Source of the DNA: Termitomyces sp. T153
Taxonomy: Eukaryota; Basidiomycota; Agaricomycetes; Agaricales; Lyophyllaceae
NCBI GenBank assembly: GCA_018296165.2
Contig: JACKQL020000254.1
Location: forward strand, 1 to 24,730
Reading direction: 5' to 3'
Length of the DNA: 24,730 bases
In this document: positions 9,882 to 20,000 of the stretch, in pieces
Position numbering within the stretch: position 1 is the first letter of the stretch
How the letters are laid out: every line of letters begins with the position of its first letter
Notes under the pieces: model-generated
What the model was told of the DNA's origin: nothing
Seen by the model: only the letters and a program-made list of their open reading frames with translations
The model's database searches: none
Translations under genes and position numbers: made by a program

Positions 9882-10273
9882 ATCATCTGGTCCTTTGAAG
9901 AGTGGCAGCATTTTCTAGAGGGCATGCATGTAACATTTCTGTTATAGATTGTGCAGCTTACTGTTCACATTCCATAAGTCAAAACCAGTCATTAGTTCTG
10001 CATTGCCTTACATAAGTAAAAGTACAGTAGTTTTAGGGATAGTGTCATGTGACACTATCCATATAGTTAAATAATTAATATAAATAATACAATATAAAGA
10101 TAGTAATGGCTGCTCCATTACATACCCCTCTTTTGAGTCTGTCAATGGACTCACTTCAAACAAGAAAACAAAGTAATGATAGAAAGGGGTGGGATATGGC
10201 ATCCCACCCAAGAGTGTGCACTGGAATTTGATCACAAATTCCTATGTTATAACTTTGGTAGGACTATACAATC
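9882..10273. other. Noncoding AT-rich segment with strong hairpins; possible LTR remnant of a third element
   Basis: No gene was recognised. On the minus strand a purine run (AAAAGAGGGGTA, about 10135-10124) is followed by TGTAATGG, which is how a polypurine tract meets a 3' LTR; the following ~200 bases are AT-rich with two perfect hairpins (10103-10121 and 10037-10060). This resembles the short LTRs of Ty1/Copia elements, but no copia RT or integrase is visible upstream, so the assignment is weak. Confidence 0.3.
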
Positions 10274-11262
10274 CTACCTGGACACAATATTTATCTCAGC
10301 ATGCTGTCCATCTACACTGAGTGCAAAATGTGGGCTTCTAGTGCCTGCATGTATTTATCTTCTGTGAGCTCCAATAGTAGCTCACCTGGCTCATTCATCC
10401 ATCTTTGAGGATGCTGCTTCCTCATTGCTCATAATGTCCACCTAGCGCTCCAATACAGCATTAGCTGTATCACTAGAGCTACTGGATCCAGCCTTAGGGG
10501 CAGTAGGAGGTCACTACCACTGCTTCTGTGGGGCTGGGGACAACTTGTAAAGTCATTGCTGGTTGGGCAAGTGTGGTCAATGCAGAATTGTTGACAACAT
10601 AGTCCAATTCCATGGATTCCTTTGAAGGTGCATCCTCCTCCTAGATTTGGAGGAGCACTTGGAAGTGCTCCTGATCATTAGCAGTGGGGGCATACCACCC
10701 ATTGTACCCCTCTACTGCAGGGGGTACTCCAATAGTTCAGAGTCAATAAAGGTGTTCATTGTCAACTCACATGAACAAGTTCATCTGAATTGCACTCTCA
10801 GACCAATGGTGATTGAGAAAGCATATGCCATAAGTATATGCATGATTCACCCAGGAGAGAGGCATGCAGTTGGCCAGGAGGTGACATATCACCTCCATTT
10901 CACTCAAATTGTTAATTTGCATAGGTAGCACTTGCAGCCTATGCAGAGTGAAAGTGTAAAATGTAATTGGAGAAAACTCCCCTACACTGGACTAGTAATT
11001 GTTGACCACCTCTTGATAGAAATGTGGCTGAGCAACCACCATAGCAAACAGCCTCATATAGGCTGTTTGTGCATTTGGCCTAGTCAGGGCCAGTGCCCAA
11101 CCTACAATATAGCCAAAGACTGAGTATTGGTCTATGCATAATGAAGCATCAATGACAATGCCTGATTTTAGGTTCTGTGAACCCTGAGTGACCATGGTGC
11201 AGAATGTACTGTGCCCATGCATCAATGTTGAAATGATGGCTGATTGGGACTTGAGTAAGTCC
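10037..11262. repeat. Cluster of about 17 perfect short hairpins
   Basis: Perfect inverted repeats (stem/loop bases) lie at 10037-10060 (11/2), 10103-10121 (7/5), 10134-10153 (6/8), 10187-10209 (9/5), 10223-10242 (8/4), 10257-10278 (7/8), 10364-10385 (7/8), 10406-10424 (6/7), 10454-10469 (6/4), 10635-10655 (7/7), 10651-10672 (10/2), 10704-10727 (7/10), 10771-10784 (6/2), 10821-10841 (6/9), 10877-10896 (8/4), 11045-11069 (10/5) and 11247-11262 (6/4). Most lie inside the decayed reading frame. Stems differ in sequence from one another, so this is not a tandem repeat. Confidence 0.75.
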
Positions 11263-11333
11263 TGCTCCCTGTATATTGTTATCTGTACAGCCAAGCATGG
11301 CCAACAAATGTAATGGTAAGGGAATCAGTATCC
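10274..11333 (-). pseudogene. Decayed minus-strand gene of unknown family
   Basis: One minus-strand frame stays coherent from about 11333 to 10500 despite stops. It contains SGIVIDASLCIDQYSVFGYI, VGWALALTRPNAQTAYMRLF, VGEFSPITFYTFTLHRLQVL, MEVICHLLANCMPLSWVNHA and YTYGICFLNHHW, then GVPPAVEGYNGWYAPTAND. After a frameshift, a charged C-terminus (TAPKAGSSSSSDTANAVLER) runs to TAG 10276-10274. Several stops are TGA where Arg would fit (VDNEHLY-stop-L-stop-TIGVPP). A possible acceptor (GCTGTACAG, near 11282) suggests an upstream exon, now cut off by the A2 LTR at 11345. I half-remember agaricomycete hypothetical proteins with a GVPPA-GW-GWY-PT motif but cannot name the family. It may be a host gene or cargo of a lost element. 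Confidence 0.5.
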
Positions 11334-11344
11334 AATAATGGTCC

Positions 11345-12382
11345 TGTTATGACCCACTCCTGAATCTCCAGACCTTCCCCCAGAGCTCCCCACCTCTCCA
11401 GAGCCTTCTTCAACACTTCCTCCAACTCACACCAGCCTTTGTTAACTCATGGTGCCCATCCCAGCTAACTCTGATGCTTCTTTGGCAAACTCCAATAACC
11501 TCCTGGAAAACCCTGGCACATTCCTTGTGGGCCTCTTTAGCTTTCTCCTCTTGCCTATGAGGCCTCCAAGCCTCCCCAACACTTCTCCTGACTCAGGCAT
11601 ATGTCATTAAACTACTTCTGCAATCCTTCCAGAATTCCCTGATGACTGCAAAATAAATCATGTTCTCATCAGATCCTATCAGAATGTCACTGCAGCCTGC
11701 CCTTGATCAGAGCCAACACCCATCAACCCTGCATGGCTCTAACAAACCCCACTGTCATGCCCTCAGTCTCCAGAGAAAGTCCAGTAGTTAGTATATAAGA
11801 TGTAGAGTAGCATCCATTATCTTAGTCTTGATATTACCTGCATTACTTGTTTCCCTGTCTTGTCTCTATTTCTATTGTGAGTCTCAAAATCTATTTCCCT
11901 TCTCAGTTCCATCTTGTCTTGCCTTTGTCTCATCTGGACTGTTTCTGTTCCCTTTGTTATGCCTAAGTTCCTATTATCTCTGACTTCATTATGAACTCCA
12001 TGCACATGCTACAAACCTTCAAACATTCTTATGACAACTCCAGACCTTGCCCTATGCTTGGCCTGGGAAGTCATTGCTTTTGATTGATTCCCCATCAAAC
12101 TTCAACTCCACTCCCATCACTTACAAAGCCTCTGCTTACTCTGCAGCCCATACACTTGCTCACAGACTTGTACCTGATGCCTGCTCAAGCCCAATGTGTA
12201 ATCTACTTGGTCTTAGACTTCTCTAGACCACCCCAGACTTGCTTGGACCACAAGCTTCCCCTTGCAAGTACCTAAAGTCCACACCATTCCTGAAGTGCTA
12301 GGTTATAAGTGCAGGACATTGCATCCATCTAGTAAGGACTTGCCCAGTGTAGCTAAGCCCCAATGGTCAGCAGAACCTGACA
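11345..12382 (+). repeat. 5' LTR of copy A2 (1038 bp)
   Basis: Starts TGTTATGACCCACTCC and ends GTCAGCAGAACCTGACA. It is homologous to the LTR at 8932 but more AT-rich, with many C-to-T and G-to-A differences. The downstream neighbour is gag, so this is a 5' LTR. Confidence 0.85.
11792..11798 (+). promoter_or_regulatory. TATA box of the A2 5' LTR
   Basis: TATATAAG at the position conserved among the three family-A LTRs, followed by ATGTAGAGTAG, matching the block after the TATA in the other two. Confidence 0.55.
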
Positions 12383-12414
12383 TAATATCAAGACTCCACC
12401 TTACTCTGTTCTCA

Positions 12415-13103
12415 ATGTCTGTATATAACCCCACATACAACCCCACTGGCTACCTAACTGACATCTATAGTTGGCTGGTCCCTGAAAATCAGTATGCCCT
12501 GTTCTATTCAGGACCACCTGTGGATCAATACATTCCTTGTCATTGGACCCTAGATCTAAACCAGGCATTTTATGCTCCCACTATCAGCCAGGAAATACCT
12601 CTGGGCTGGTGCCACCCCCCAACATTCTCTGCTAATGGCAACTACCCCCCATATACTCCAAAGGATTTTCTGGAGCATCCCCAGCACCCCCCAACCCCAC
12701 CTACCTCCCACCTGCTCATTATTATGCATACCCTGTCCCTACTTTGTGCTTGTGCCTTCCTTGTCAGCTTAGGTTACCCCAACACCCCAACAACTCTGGA
12801 GGTTTGGGCAGATTGCTTCCTCAACTTCCATGAATGCTATCTGCAAGGAAACCTCCTTAAGACTATGCAAGGCACCTTGGGAATTGACATCAATTTCCAG
12901 AACAAGCTCTGTGCTCTAGTCAAAGAAATTCACACCAGCCCAAACTCCTGTCAGTTTGAAGATCCTCTGAATCCTGCCCACTCCTTCCACATGCAATGAA
13001 AGGAACCCACTAGAGCATGAAGCAAAGCTCTGCCCCCTATTGTTTGTTAGCAAGACAGAGCTCAATGCTGCATCCAACATCCTAAGGAACCTCAACCCCA
13101 GAG
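12415..13103 (+). pseudogene. gag: gag of A2, N-terminal part
   Basis: ATG 12415 lies only 32 bases after the LTR end and is the best family-A gag start seen here: MSVYNPTYNPTGYLTDIYSW. It continues through LVPENQYALFYSGPP, which aligns with LVPENPYAPFYPGPP of A1, to the CYLQGNLLKTMQGTLGID helix block. The frame stays open to TGA 12997-12999, unlike A1, which is frame-broken here. A ~130-codon middle section present in A1 is shorter here. The solo LTR at 13104 interrupts it just after the LRNLNP codons. Confidence 0.8.
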
Positions 13104-14254
13104 TATTATAACCTGCTCCCTAGACCCCTGACACTGTTTTCAGCCTGCTTACTTCTCTGGAGCCCCCTTTCAATGCCCTGTCAAATCCCCCAACCCTCAT
13201 ACACTCTTTGTATCCACTCTAGGTAACTCCAACGCTTCTCTGGCAAACTCCAACAGCCCCCTGGCCCACTCTGACACCATCTCCACACCCATCAACACTT
13301 CCTCTGACTGTCCTGAACCCTGAGAACCCTCTGTTCCTAACTTCATCATATATCACCAGCTCATCACCCTAGTTCATCCAATCTACTCTAGAGTACTACA
13401 ATGATCTTGGAACAACCTGCATTCTCAGCTGATCCCATCAGAATATCACCATGGTCCACCCCCTGATCACAACTGATACTTGTTGATCCTGTATGGCTCT
13501 GCCAAGCCCTGCCGCCATACTCACTGTCCCCCAGAGCTCTCCAATAGTCAGTATATAAGTTGTAGAGTAGCTCCTCATACTCTAGTCTTGATATTGCTTA
13601 ACATTACTTATAGTCTGATTGTTTCTGTCTTGTGTTTTGTGTTCCATGTTACATTTTCTCTTCTCTCAGTCTCCTGGTCTTATCTCAGTCTCTCAGTCTT
13701 GTCTTGTCTCTATTTCTGTTATTGTTCCCATCATTGTTTCACATCTCTGCTTGAATCTATTTTTTTCCTGTCTCAATTTTGTCTCGACTCCATCTTGTCT
13801 TGTTCAACTCTGTTTCCATTACTATGCTCAAGTCCTCTCAGCTTCAATGCCTTTATGAACTTTGCATTTACAATTACAAACTCAAACACTCTTTAAACCA
13901 ACTCTAGACCTCACTATTTGCTTGGCTCCAAAAGCTATCAACCTCCATTGATCCTCCATCAAACTCCAGCCCTGCTCCTATCACTTGCATAGCCTCTATT
14001 TGCCCCACACCTCCAATATGCACTTCTGGACCAGTACCTGACACCTCTATCAAGTCCAACCCTTCCCCTGCAACTTGTTCTAGACTCCTCCAGACCACTC
14101 TGGACTTGTTTGGATCACTTCTCATTGACTGCTCTCACAAGTCCCCCACATTTAGACCCTCTCTGAGTGCTCAGTTATCAGTGCAGGGAATCACATCTGC
14201 CTAGTAAGGATTTGCCCAGTATAGCTCAGCCGCCATAGTCAGTGGAACCTGACA
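13104..14254 (+). repeat. Solo family-A LTR inserted in A2 gag (1151 bp)
   Basis: Starts TATTATAACCTGCTCCC (TGTCACAACCCACTCCC in A1; CpA/TpG-type changes) and ends GTCAGTGGAACCTGACA. gag sequence on the two sides is contiguous in A1: A1 bases 792-801 match the left flank and the next bases match the right flank. The A1 target TGCAG corresponds to diverged CAGAG on the left and TATGG on the right, consistent with an old 5-bp duplication. There is no internal region, so the element was lost by LTR-LTR recombination. Confidence 0.85.
13552..13558 (+). promoter_or_regulatory. TATA box of the solo LTR
   Basis: TATATAAG at the conserved family-A position, followed by TTGTAGAGTAG. Confidence 0.55.
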
Positions 14255-15797
14255 TATGGGAGGACTCTTTGACTAATCCACTGCTCACATGCTGGCCCTC
14301 TCTGCTTGTCCCTGGACAAACTCCATCCCCAGCACCTTCTGTACCTGGGACTAACCTGCTGCTTCCAAGCCCTATACTCAGAGGCCACCCCCACACAATG
14401 ACAATAACAACTAAACTCTATCCTTCATTAATGAGCCTGGCAACTCCAGCAAAGAACCTACTCCTCACAACAGTCCTCTCTAAGACAGACCCCCTCACTT
14501 CAACCTCCATGCTCCCCATGAAAATGCCCCACCAAACACCCTCCAGCCCCACCAAAATGCCCCAGCTCCTCCACATCAATCCACAGGCCCCAGAGCATCT
14601 TGACCCTCCTTCCTCAACAACTCTCCTTATCTCCTACCAGTTCTCCTGCCCAACCCCCCTACCAACAACAACTACTTCAGACCACTGACTCTCAGAGGAC
14701 CCCCTCTCCCTCACTGGGCCCTGAGCTCTCCTTCAGGCAATGCTACCCAACCCCCAAGCAGTGAACCCTCCAATGGCAGACCTCCAGGCAGATGGGGCCC
14801 AGCTATGGACAACTTCCCCCCTCAGCACAGCAATGAGAACAATTACTACTATTACTACAATACTGGACCTCCACCTTGGACTTAGAATGCTCAGGACAAC
14901 ACTTGCAATGCACTGGCCCAAGAAGGCAAACTCAACATTCAGAAAGCAGAATTCTTTACTAGTCATGACCCTTAGAAATGGAGGATCTTCCTGATGCAAT
15001 GACTTACAATGTTCCAAGCTAAGCCCATTACTTTCCAGCTTGAGAGCTCACAAGTAGCCTTCACCATGTTAGATTTATAGGGCATTGCCTTTGACCACTA
15101 CATGGCACTGCTCCAGTTCAACTCTAATGACTCCATGCTCTCCAATTGGCTCACTTTCACCCAGGATTTCTCCAATAAGTTGGGCATATTTGACACTATA
15201 GTGGAGGCAGAGGAGAACCTATTCAATCTCTGGATGCACAACAATGAGTATTTCACAACCTTCATCATACAGTTCAAATGAGAGGCCTATCAAACAGGAT
15301 GGAACTACAGCACCCTCCAGTTTGCCCTCCACTGCACCCTTCCCCAACACATCAAGGATGTCCTCTGCCTCACACCCAAACTACATACAATGGATACAAG
15401 GTGCTTGTTACACAGGTCAATCAATGCTACTGAGAAGATCAGAGTGAAAACACAGCACTGTAGACCACCTGGAACAGCCCCAGCAACACCAACTGGCAGA
15501 CCAGAGCAAGCAATGGCAATCAATCCTCAGCCCCTGCCAACCCTGCCAACTCTGCCAACCCCATGCCCCATTTCCCTCAAGGCTGAAGACCTCCTAGTAC
15601 TAACTGACCCCTGGAACCCCACCAACCTGCTCAACTCAATGCTGCTTTGATGACTCCCAGGACCTCAACAACACTCTAGACTCTGCCAACAATCAAGAGG
15701 CCCTATGCACAAACAAGATTTAGAACAGGCCTTGAATTAACATACTAGGGAAAACTCAGGAGAAGCAATAGAGAGAAGGCACATGCATTCTATGTGG
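14255..15797 (+). pseudogene. gag: gag of A2, central part
   Basis: Aligns with A1 from about 802 to 2343: CTTTGACTAATCCACTGC onward, the Pro-rich stretch, the run of Tyr codons (about 14830-14860), the capsid core (FQAKPITFQLESS near 15015) and the run-up to the knuckle (CILCG at the very end). Multiple stops and frameshifts are present. At the place where A1 has TGA 1825, A2 keeps TGG, showing that the A1 stop is a secondary change. Element B interrupts it after GTGG 15794-15797, in the second half of the CCHC motif. Confidence 0.8.
15794..15797. repeat. Target-site duplication of element B, left copy
   Basis: GTGG immediately left of the element. The right copy is 24621-24624. Joining the flanks at one GTGG gives the same order as the uninterrupted zinc-knuckle sequence of A1 at 2340-2350. 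Confidence 0.85.
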
Positions 15798-16036
15798 TGT
15801 AGTACTGGGTTAGAGTAATACTGATAGTTCTGGGGCTTTCTTGAAGACTTAGGCAGTCTACTCCAATTCCACACTGATGTCTTGATAAATGCTTGAACTT
15901 GAAGGGGTTTACTTCCAAAATACTTCTATTCTGAATGCAGAGGGGTCTCAACAAACTCCAGCCTAAGTGATTCACTCTCTGGGAACCACCAAGCCTTTGC
16001 CTATTAATTGCCTGTCCATTTGTTACTCTACTTAGG

Positions 16037-16045
16037 CTATTTATA
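16037..16045 (-). promoter_or_regulatory. TATA box in the B 3' LTR
   Basis: TATAAATAG on the minus strand, about 770 bases into the LTR, with about 240 bases left for R and U5. The same motif is in the partner LTR. Confidence 0.5.
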
Positions 16046-16351
16046 CCTCTTTCTATAGTGCACAGACCACCCCCTACATGTGACTTTTGGTTCCATACTT
16101 TTCAGCCCCTTATTCATAACTGTTATTCTAATTCCCCCTTTTGGCATGCCTGTTTCAGTGCCACAGGCCAGTTCCTGGTTCCATCATTCCTCCTTTGCAT
16201 TCTTAGCTTCCATTTGCCCCATTTATCTCTCCCTCCTTTGTATTTCTTCCATTCATATTCTTCTCCATTCAGTTCCATTCAGTTTCTTCCCTTCTTCTTC
16301 CTTTATTTATTTCATATTCTTCCCCATTCAGGTCCTTTCCCATTCAGGTTC

Positions 16352-16498
16352 TTCCATTCATCTTCCTTTCCCTTCCCTTCATTCCATTCATTCCATATTT
16401 TTCCATTCATCTTCCTTTCCCTTCCCTTCATTCCATTCATTTCATATTCTTCCATTCATCTTCCTTTCCCTTCCCTTCATTCCATTCTTTCTCATTCA
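16352..16498 (-). repeat. 49-bp minisatellite in B LTR, three units
   Basis: Units start at 16352, 16401 and 16450, each beginning TTCCATTCATCTTCCTTTCC on the + strand. They form a purine-rich tract in element sense, within U3. The partner LTR has two units (24203 and 24252). Confidence 0.88.
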
Positions 16499-16818
16499 TT
16501 CCCCCTTTATCTCCTTTCAGTCAACATTCCAATCTGGTTATTCTTAGATCAGATCTAGATCTTGCCAGAATTGATGCCACTCAGGTGCTTTTGCCAGTCC
16601 TATGCTTCCCCTCCCATTACAGTGATTGGACTATTATTGAGTGTATAGTCTAGTATAGTCCTTGTCCTATCCTGTTCTGTCTTTCTTCTGGTGTATTTCA
16701 AGGGATAATGTTGCTGGGACTTGTTTTACCAGGAGGCTTACAGTTTTCAGCCTTAATAAATGTTTGTTTTGACTTCTGGTGTTTATTATGTTCCCAATGG
16801 TGTGACAACATTGTATCA

Positions 16819-16831
16819 TCTCCCCCCCACC
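16819..16831 (-). other. Polypurine tract of element B
   Basis: In element sense GGTGGGGGGGAGA abuts the TGATACAATG start of the 3' LTR, the expected plus-strand primer site. Confidence 0.88.
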
Positions 16832-17078
16832 AAATAATGACTGTCCTCAGTCATCTACAGTTCCAGAATAGGCTAAGTTCCATATTTTTGACATAATTTC
16901 ACAACATGTGTCCCTATCTCTTTGCAATGTTTTTGAGGTTTCTTTTGCATGTTGCAGCTATCACCCCATCTTTCAAAAGCCATTTGATCCCTCCTCCCTG
17001 TCCTACACCTCCTCAATCCCTTATTTCTTCATGTCTCCTCCTACTGGTTCCAAAAACTCTGTTCCTTCAGACTCTTAC

Positions 17079-20000
17079 TCAGTTGGATCCTGTGACTTGT
17101 GGAATTTCTTCCTGCAAATGCACACCCTGAAGGTAGAGATCCTCCTCAACATTTCCTTCAGTCCTTTCATCCCTTAGTTCTTGTAGTTTAGATGGAGTAA
17201 TATCAATCCATTCCTCTATACTGGTAGGCAGAGTGATGTGTTGCCTAGCTTTGTAAGGAATGACTCTAAATGCTGCCACCCTTTCTTGCCACACTGTACC
17301 ATCCAACTCAGCCACTATGTAGTTGCCCCCTTTGGTTCTTGTAAGCACTACCATAGGTCTCCAATAGTGAGCAGACATCTTCCCACTTAATGACTTGGCT
17401 GCCACTATATTCCTAACCAATACTAAGTCTTTTGGCTTGAACTTGTACTCTTTAATAGAGGCTTCATTTTCTCTTGTGAAGTTCTCTGCCCACCTCAACT
17501 TCTCCTTACTAACTCTGCTCCTCATCTCATCCACATGCTGGTAGTGCTTTGTTAGTGCTTGAGCCCTTAAGCCAACTAGTTCTTCAGTAGACACTGGTCC
17601 TTCAGGCCAGTCCACTAACCAAGTTGCCTCCACTAAGTCCAATGGTAGAATAGGATGTGCTCTAGTTACTAAGAAAAAGGGGGAACACCCAAACCTCTTT
17701 CTAACTGTGATCCTGTCTGCCCACATTACATGCCAGAAGAACCAATACCACTTGGTCTTGTCTTCACAGGCTTTATACAAGGCTTGCCTCACATCCCAAT
17801 GTGGTTTTTCTATCCTTCCATTAGCTCTAGAATTATAGGGAGCAATAGTTATGCCCTGTATCCCATACTTCTTAGATAGCCAATGTACCACCTTTGTAAA
17901 CTGCCCAGCATTGTCTGTCACAATGTTGCTTATGCACCCCCATCTACAGATTACTTCTTCAAATAACCACTGCCCAATCAACTTGTGGTTGTCCTTCCTC
18001 AAAGGTCTACCTTCCATCCATGAGGTTAAAGCACACCTCCCATGTACAATATATTTACACCCATTGGAACTTAGTGTCATATGCATGGTATCCAAGTGTA
18101 TGGTTTCAAATATACTGGAAGTATAGGCTACCACAGGTTGCCTGCACACTGCCACCTTCTGACGAACTTGGCAAGCATGACAAGTGTCTATGTACCACTT
18201 CACATCTGCTTCCATTTCTGGCCACCAAAACCTTTCCTCTAACAATGCTTTAGTTGCAAAGGTCCCTCTATGGCCTAGTGCATCATGGGCTGACTTCAAC
18301 ATGCCCATGTACAATATATTTACACCCATTGGAACTTGGTGTCATATGCATGGTATCCAAGTGTATGGTTTCAAATATACTGGAAGTATAGGCTACCACA
18401 GGTTGCCTGCACACTGCCACCTTCTGACGAACTTGGCAAGCATGACAAGTGTCTATGTACCACTTCACATCTGCTTCCATTTCTGGCCACCAAAACCTTT
18501 CCTCTAACAATGCTTTAGTTGCAAAGGTCCCTCTATGGCCTAGTGCATCATGGGCTGACTTCAACATGTACATCCTCCTGTCCTTCTCTATCACTAGCTT
18601 GTGTTTTCCTTCTTCTCCTCTTCTATAGAGCCTTCCTTTAAGATCAAAGAAGAATTGTCTTGCAAACTTGAGAAACTGCCCTTCCTTCATCCCTAACACT
18701 TCTCTTTGTACTTTTCTAGGATGCCTAAGCCAGTACTGTACTAGAGGCAAGAGACTGTCTAAGGTTTTCCCCTTCTCTGTTCTTCTTTCTTCTCGGTACC
18801 CTCCTACTGTAGAGGAAGAGGGTTCTTCTGGTAACAAGAGTGTAGACAAAGTTAGAACTGCCACTGGATTCAAGGTAGTTCCTGCTTTATTACTCTTCTC
18901 TTGCAACCTTAAGCCTATCCCCTGCTCCCTGTCTCTACCCAACTTCACTTCTTCTTGCACATCTTCTGGAGATGTTGCTAGCAAGTAACCTCCTCTTGTG
19001 TCAATCTGGTCTATGAAGTCTTCCAACTTGAGGGGCACATGCTCCTCCCAACCAGGTACTTTGTTAATCTCATCTGGATATTCAAAGATCATTGGTTTGG
19101 GATCATCCAATAGTAACTGATCTACAGGAGCATACTCCTCATCTCCTGGCTGCTTCTCCCTGCAAGATAAACCATCCATACTGAAAGTCTTCCCTGGGAC
19201 ATGCCTCAAGGTGAAGTGATACATAAGTACAGCTTCCACCCAGCGCATTATAGTGGCATTAGGCCCAATCCCTGGATTGCTTAGCATCCCTTTCAGGTAC
19301 TTAGCATCACTCTCAACAATAAGCTTCCTGCACTCTAGTAACCAATAGCTGCTGACTTGTAAGGCTCTCATAAGCCCATACAACTCCCTCTTAGGTTGTG
19401 AAAACCTGGCCTCTCTTTCATTCAGAGTGATTGACTCTAGTCTAGCACAAGTCCTTATCTTGGGATTGCTACCATCCTCCTGGAAGATACCAAATCCAAC
19501 AGCCATCCAAGAAGTGTCCACTGCCAAGATTACAGCACCCTCAGACTCATAGTCTATGGGTTTCAGGGCTGCACAACTTGCTAACCTCCTCTTCATTTCC
19601 TTCATGGCTTCCTTCTGCTCCTCTCCCCAGACAAAGGCCACATCCTCCTTGGTCAACCTATTAATAGGTTCTGAGCTCTTGGCATAATCTTGGATGAACA
19701 TCCTAAATGTGCCACAAGTCCCCAGAAACTTCCTAACCTCTGAGACATTATGACAGTCTCCCCAGCTCATGACCACTGCATATCTCTTTGCTTCTGGCTT
19801 GCGACCTTTATAGAAGCACAAGTGACCTACTACAGTTATTTCATCTGCACATAGCACAGACTTAATCCCTGAAAAGGTTCCTCCAGCATACTTGATGCAC
19901 TGCACAATCCTATTCACATTATTCAGATGCTCCCATACAAAGTGCCTAATCCTCTTGTTTTCTGCAATGGTCTCATAACCTCCCCCTTCTAGCTCATACC

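Larger units (their letters stand above)
15798..16818 (-). repeat. 3' LTR of element B (1021 bp)
   Basis: In element sense it runs TGATACAATG...CCAGTACTACA (TG...CA ends). It follows the polypurine tract at 16831-16819. It is 59 bp longer than its partner, fully explained by one extra 49-bp minisatellite unit and a 10-bp indel near 16270. Confidence 0.92.

Noticed and set aside
9882..10135. Confident call of a Ty1/Copia LTR
   Set aside because: Only a purine run followed by TG and hairpins support it. No matching second LTR or copia enzyme is visible, so it is listed with low confidence only.
10037..11262. CRISPR array or tandem repeat
   Set aside because: The hairpin stems differ in sequence and spacing; there is no common repeat unit.
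16058..16558. Long Phe/Ser/Pro/His-rich + strand open frames (also 23869-24455)
   Set aside because: They are generated by the pyrimidine-rich minisatellite in both LTRs of element B and change frame with unit number.
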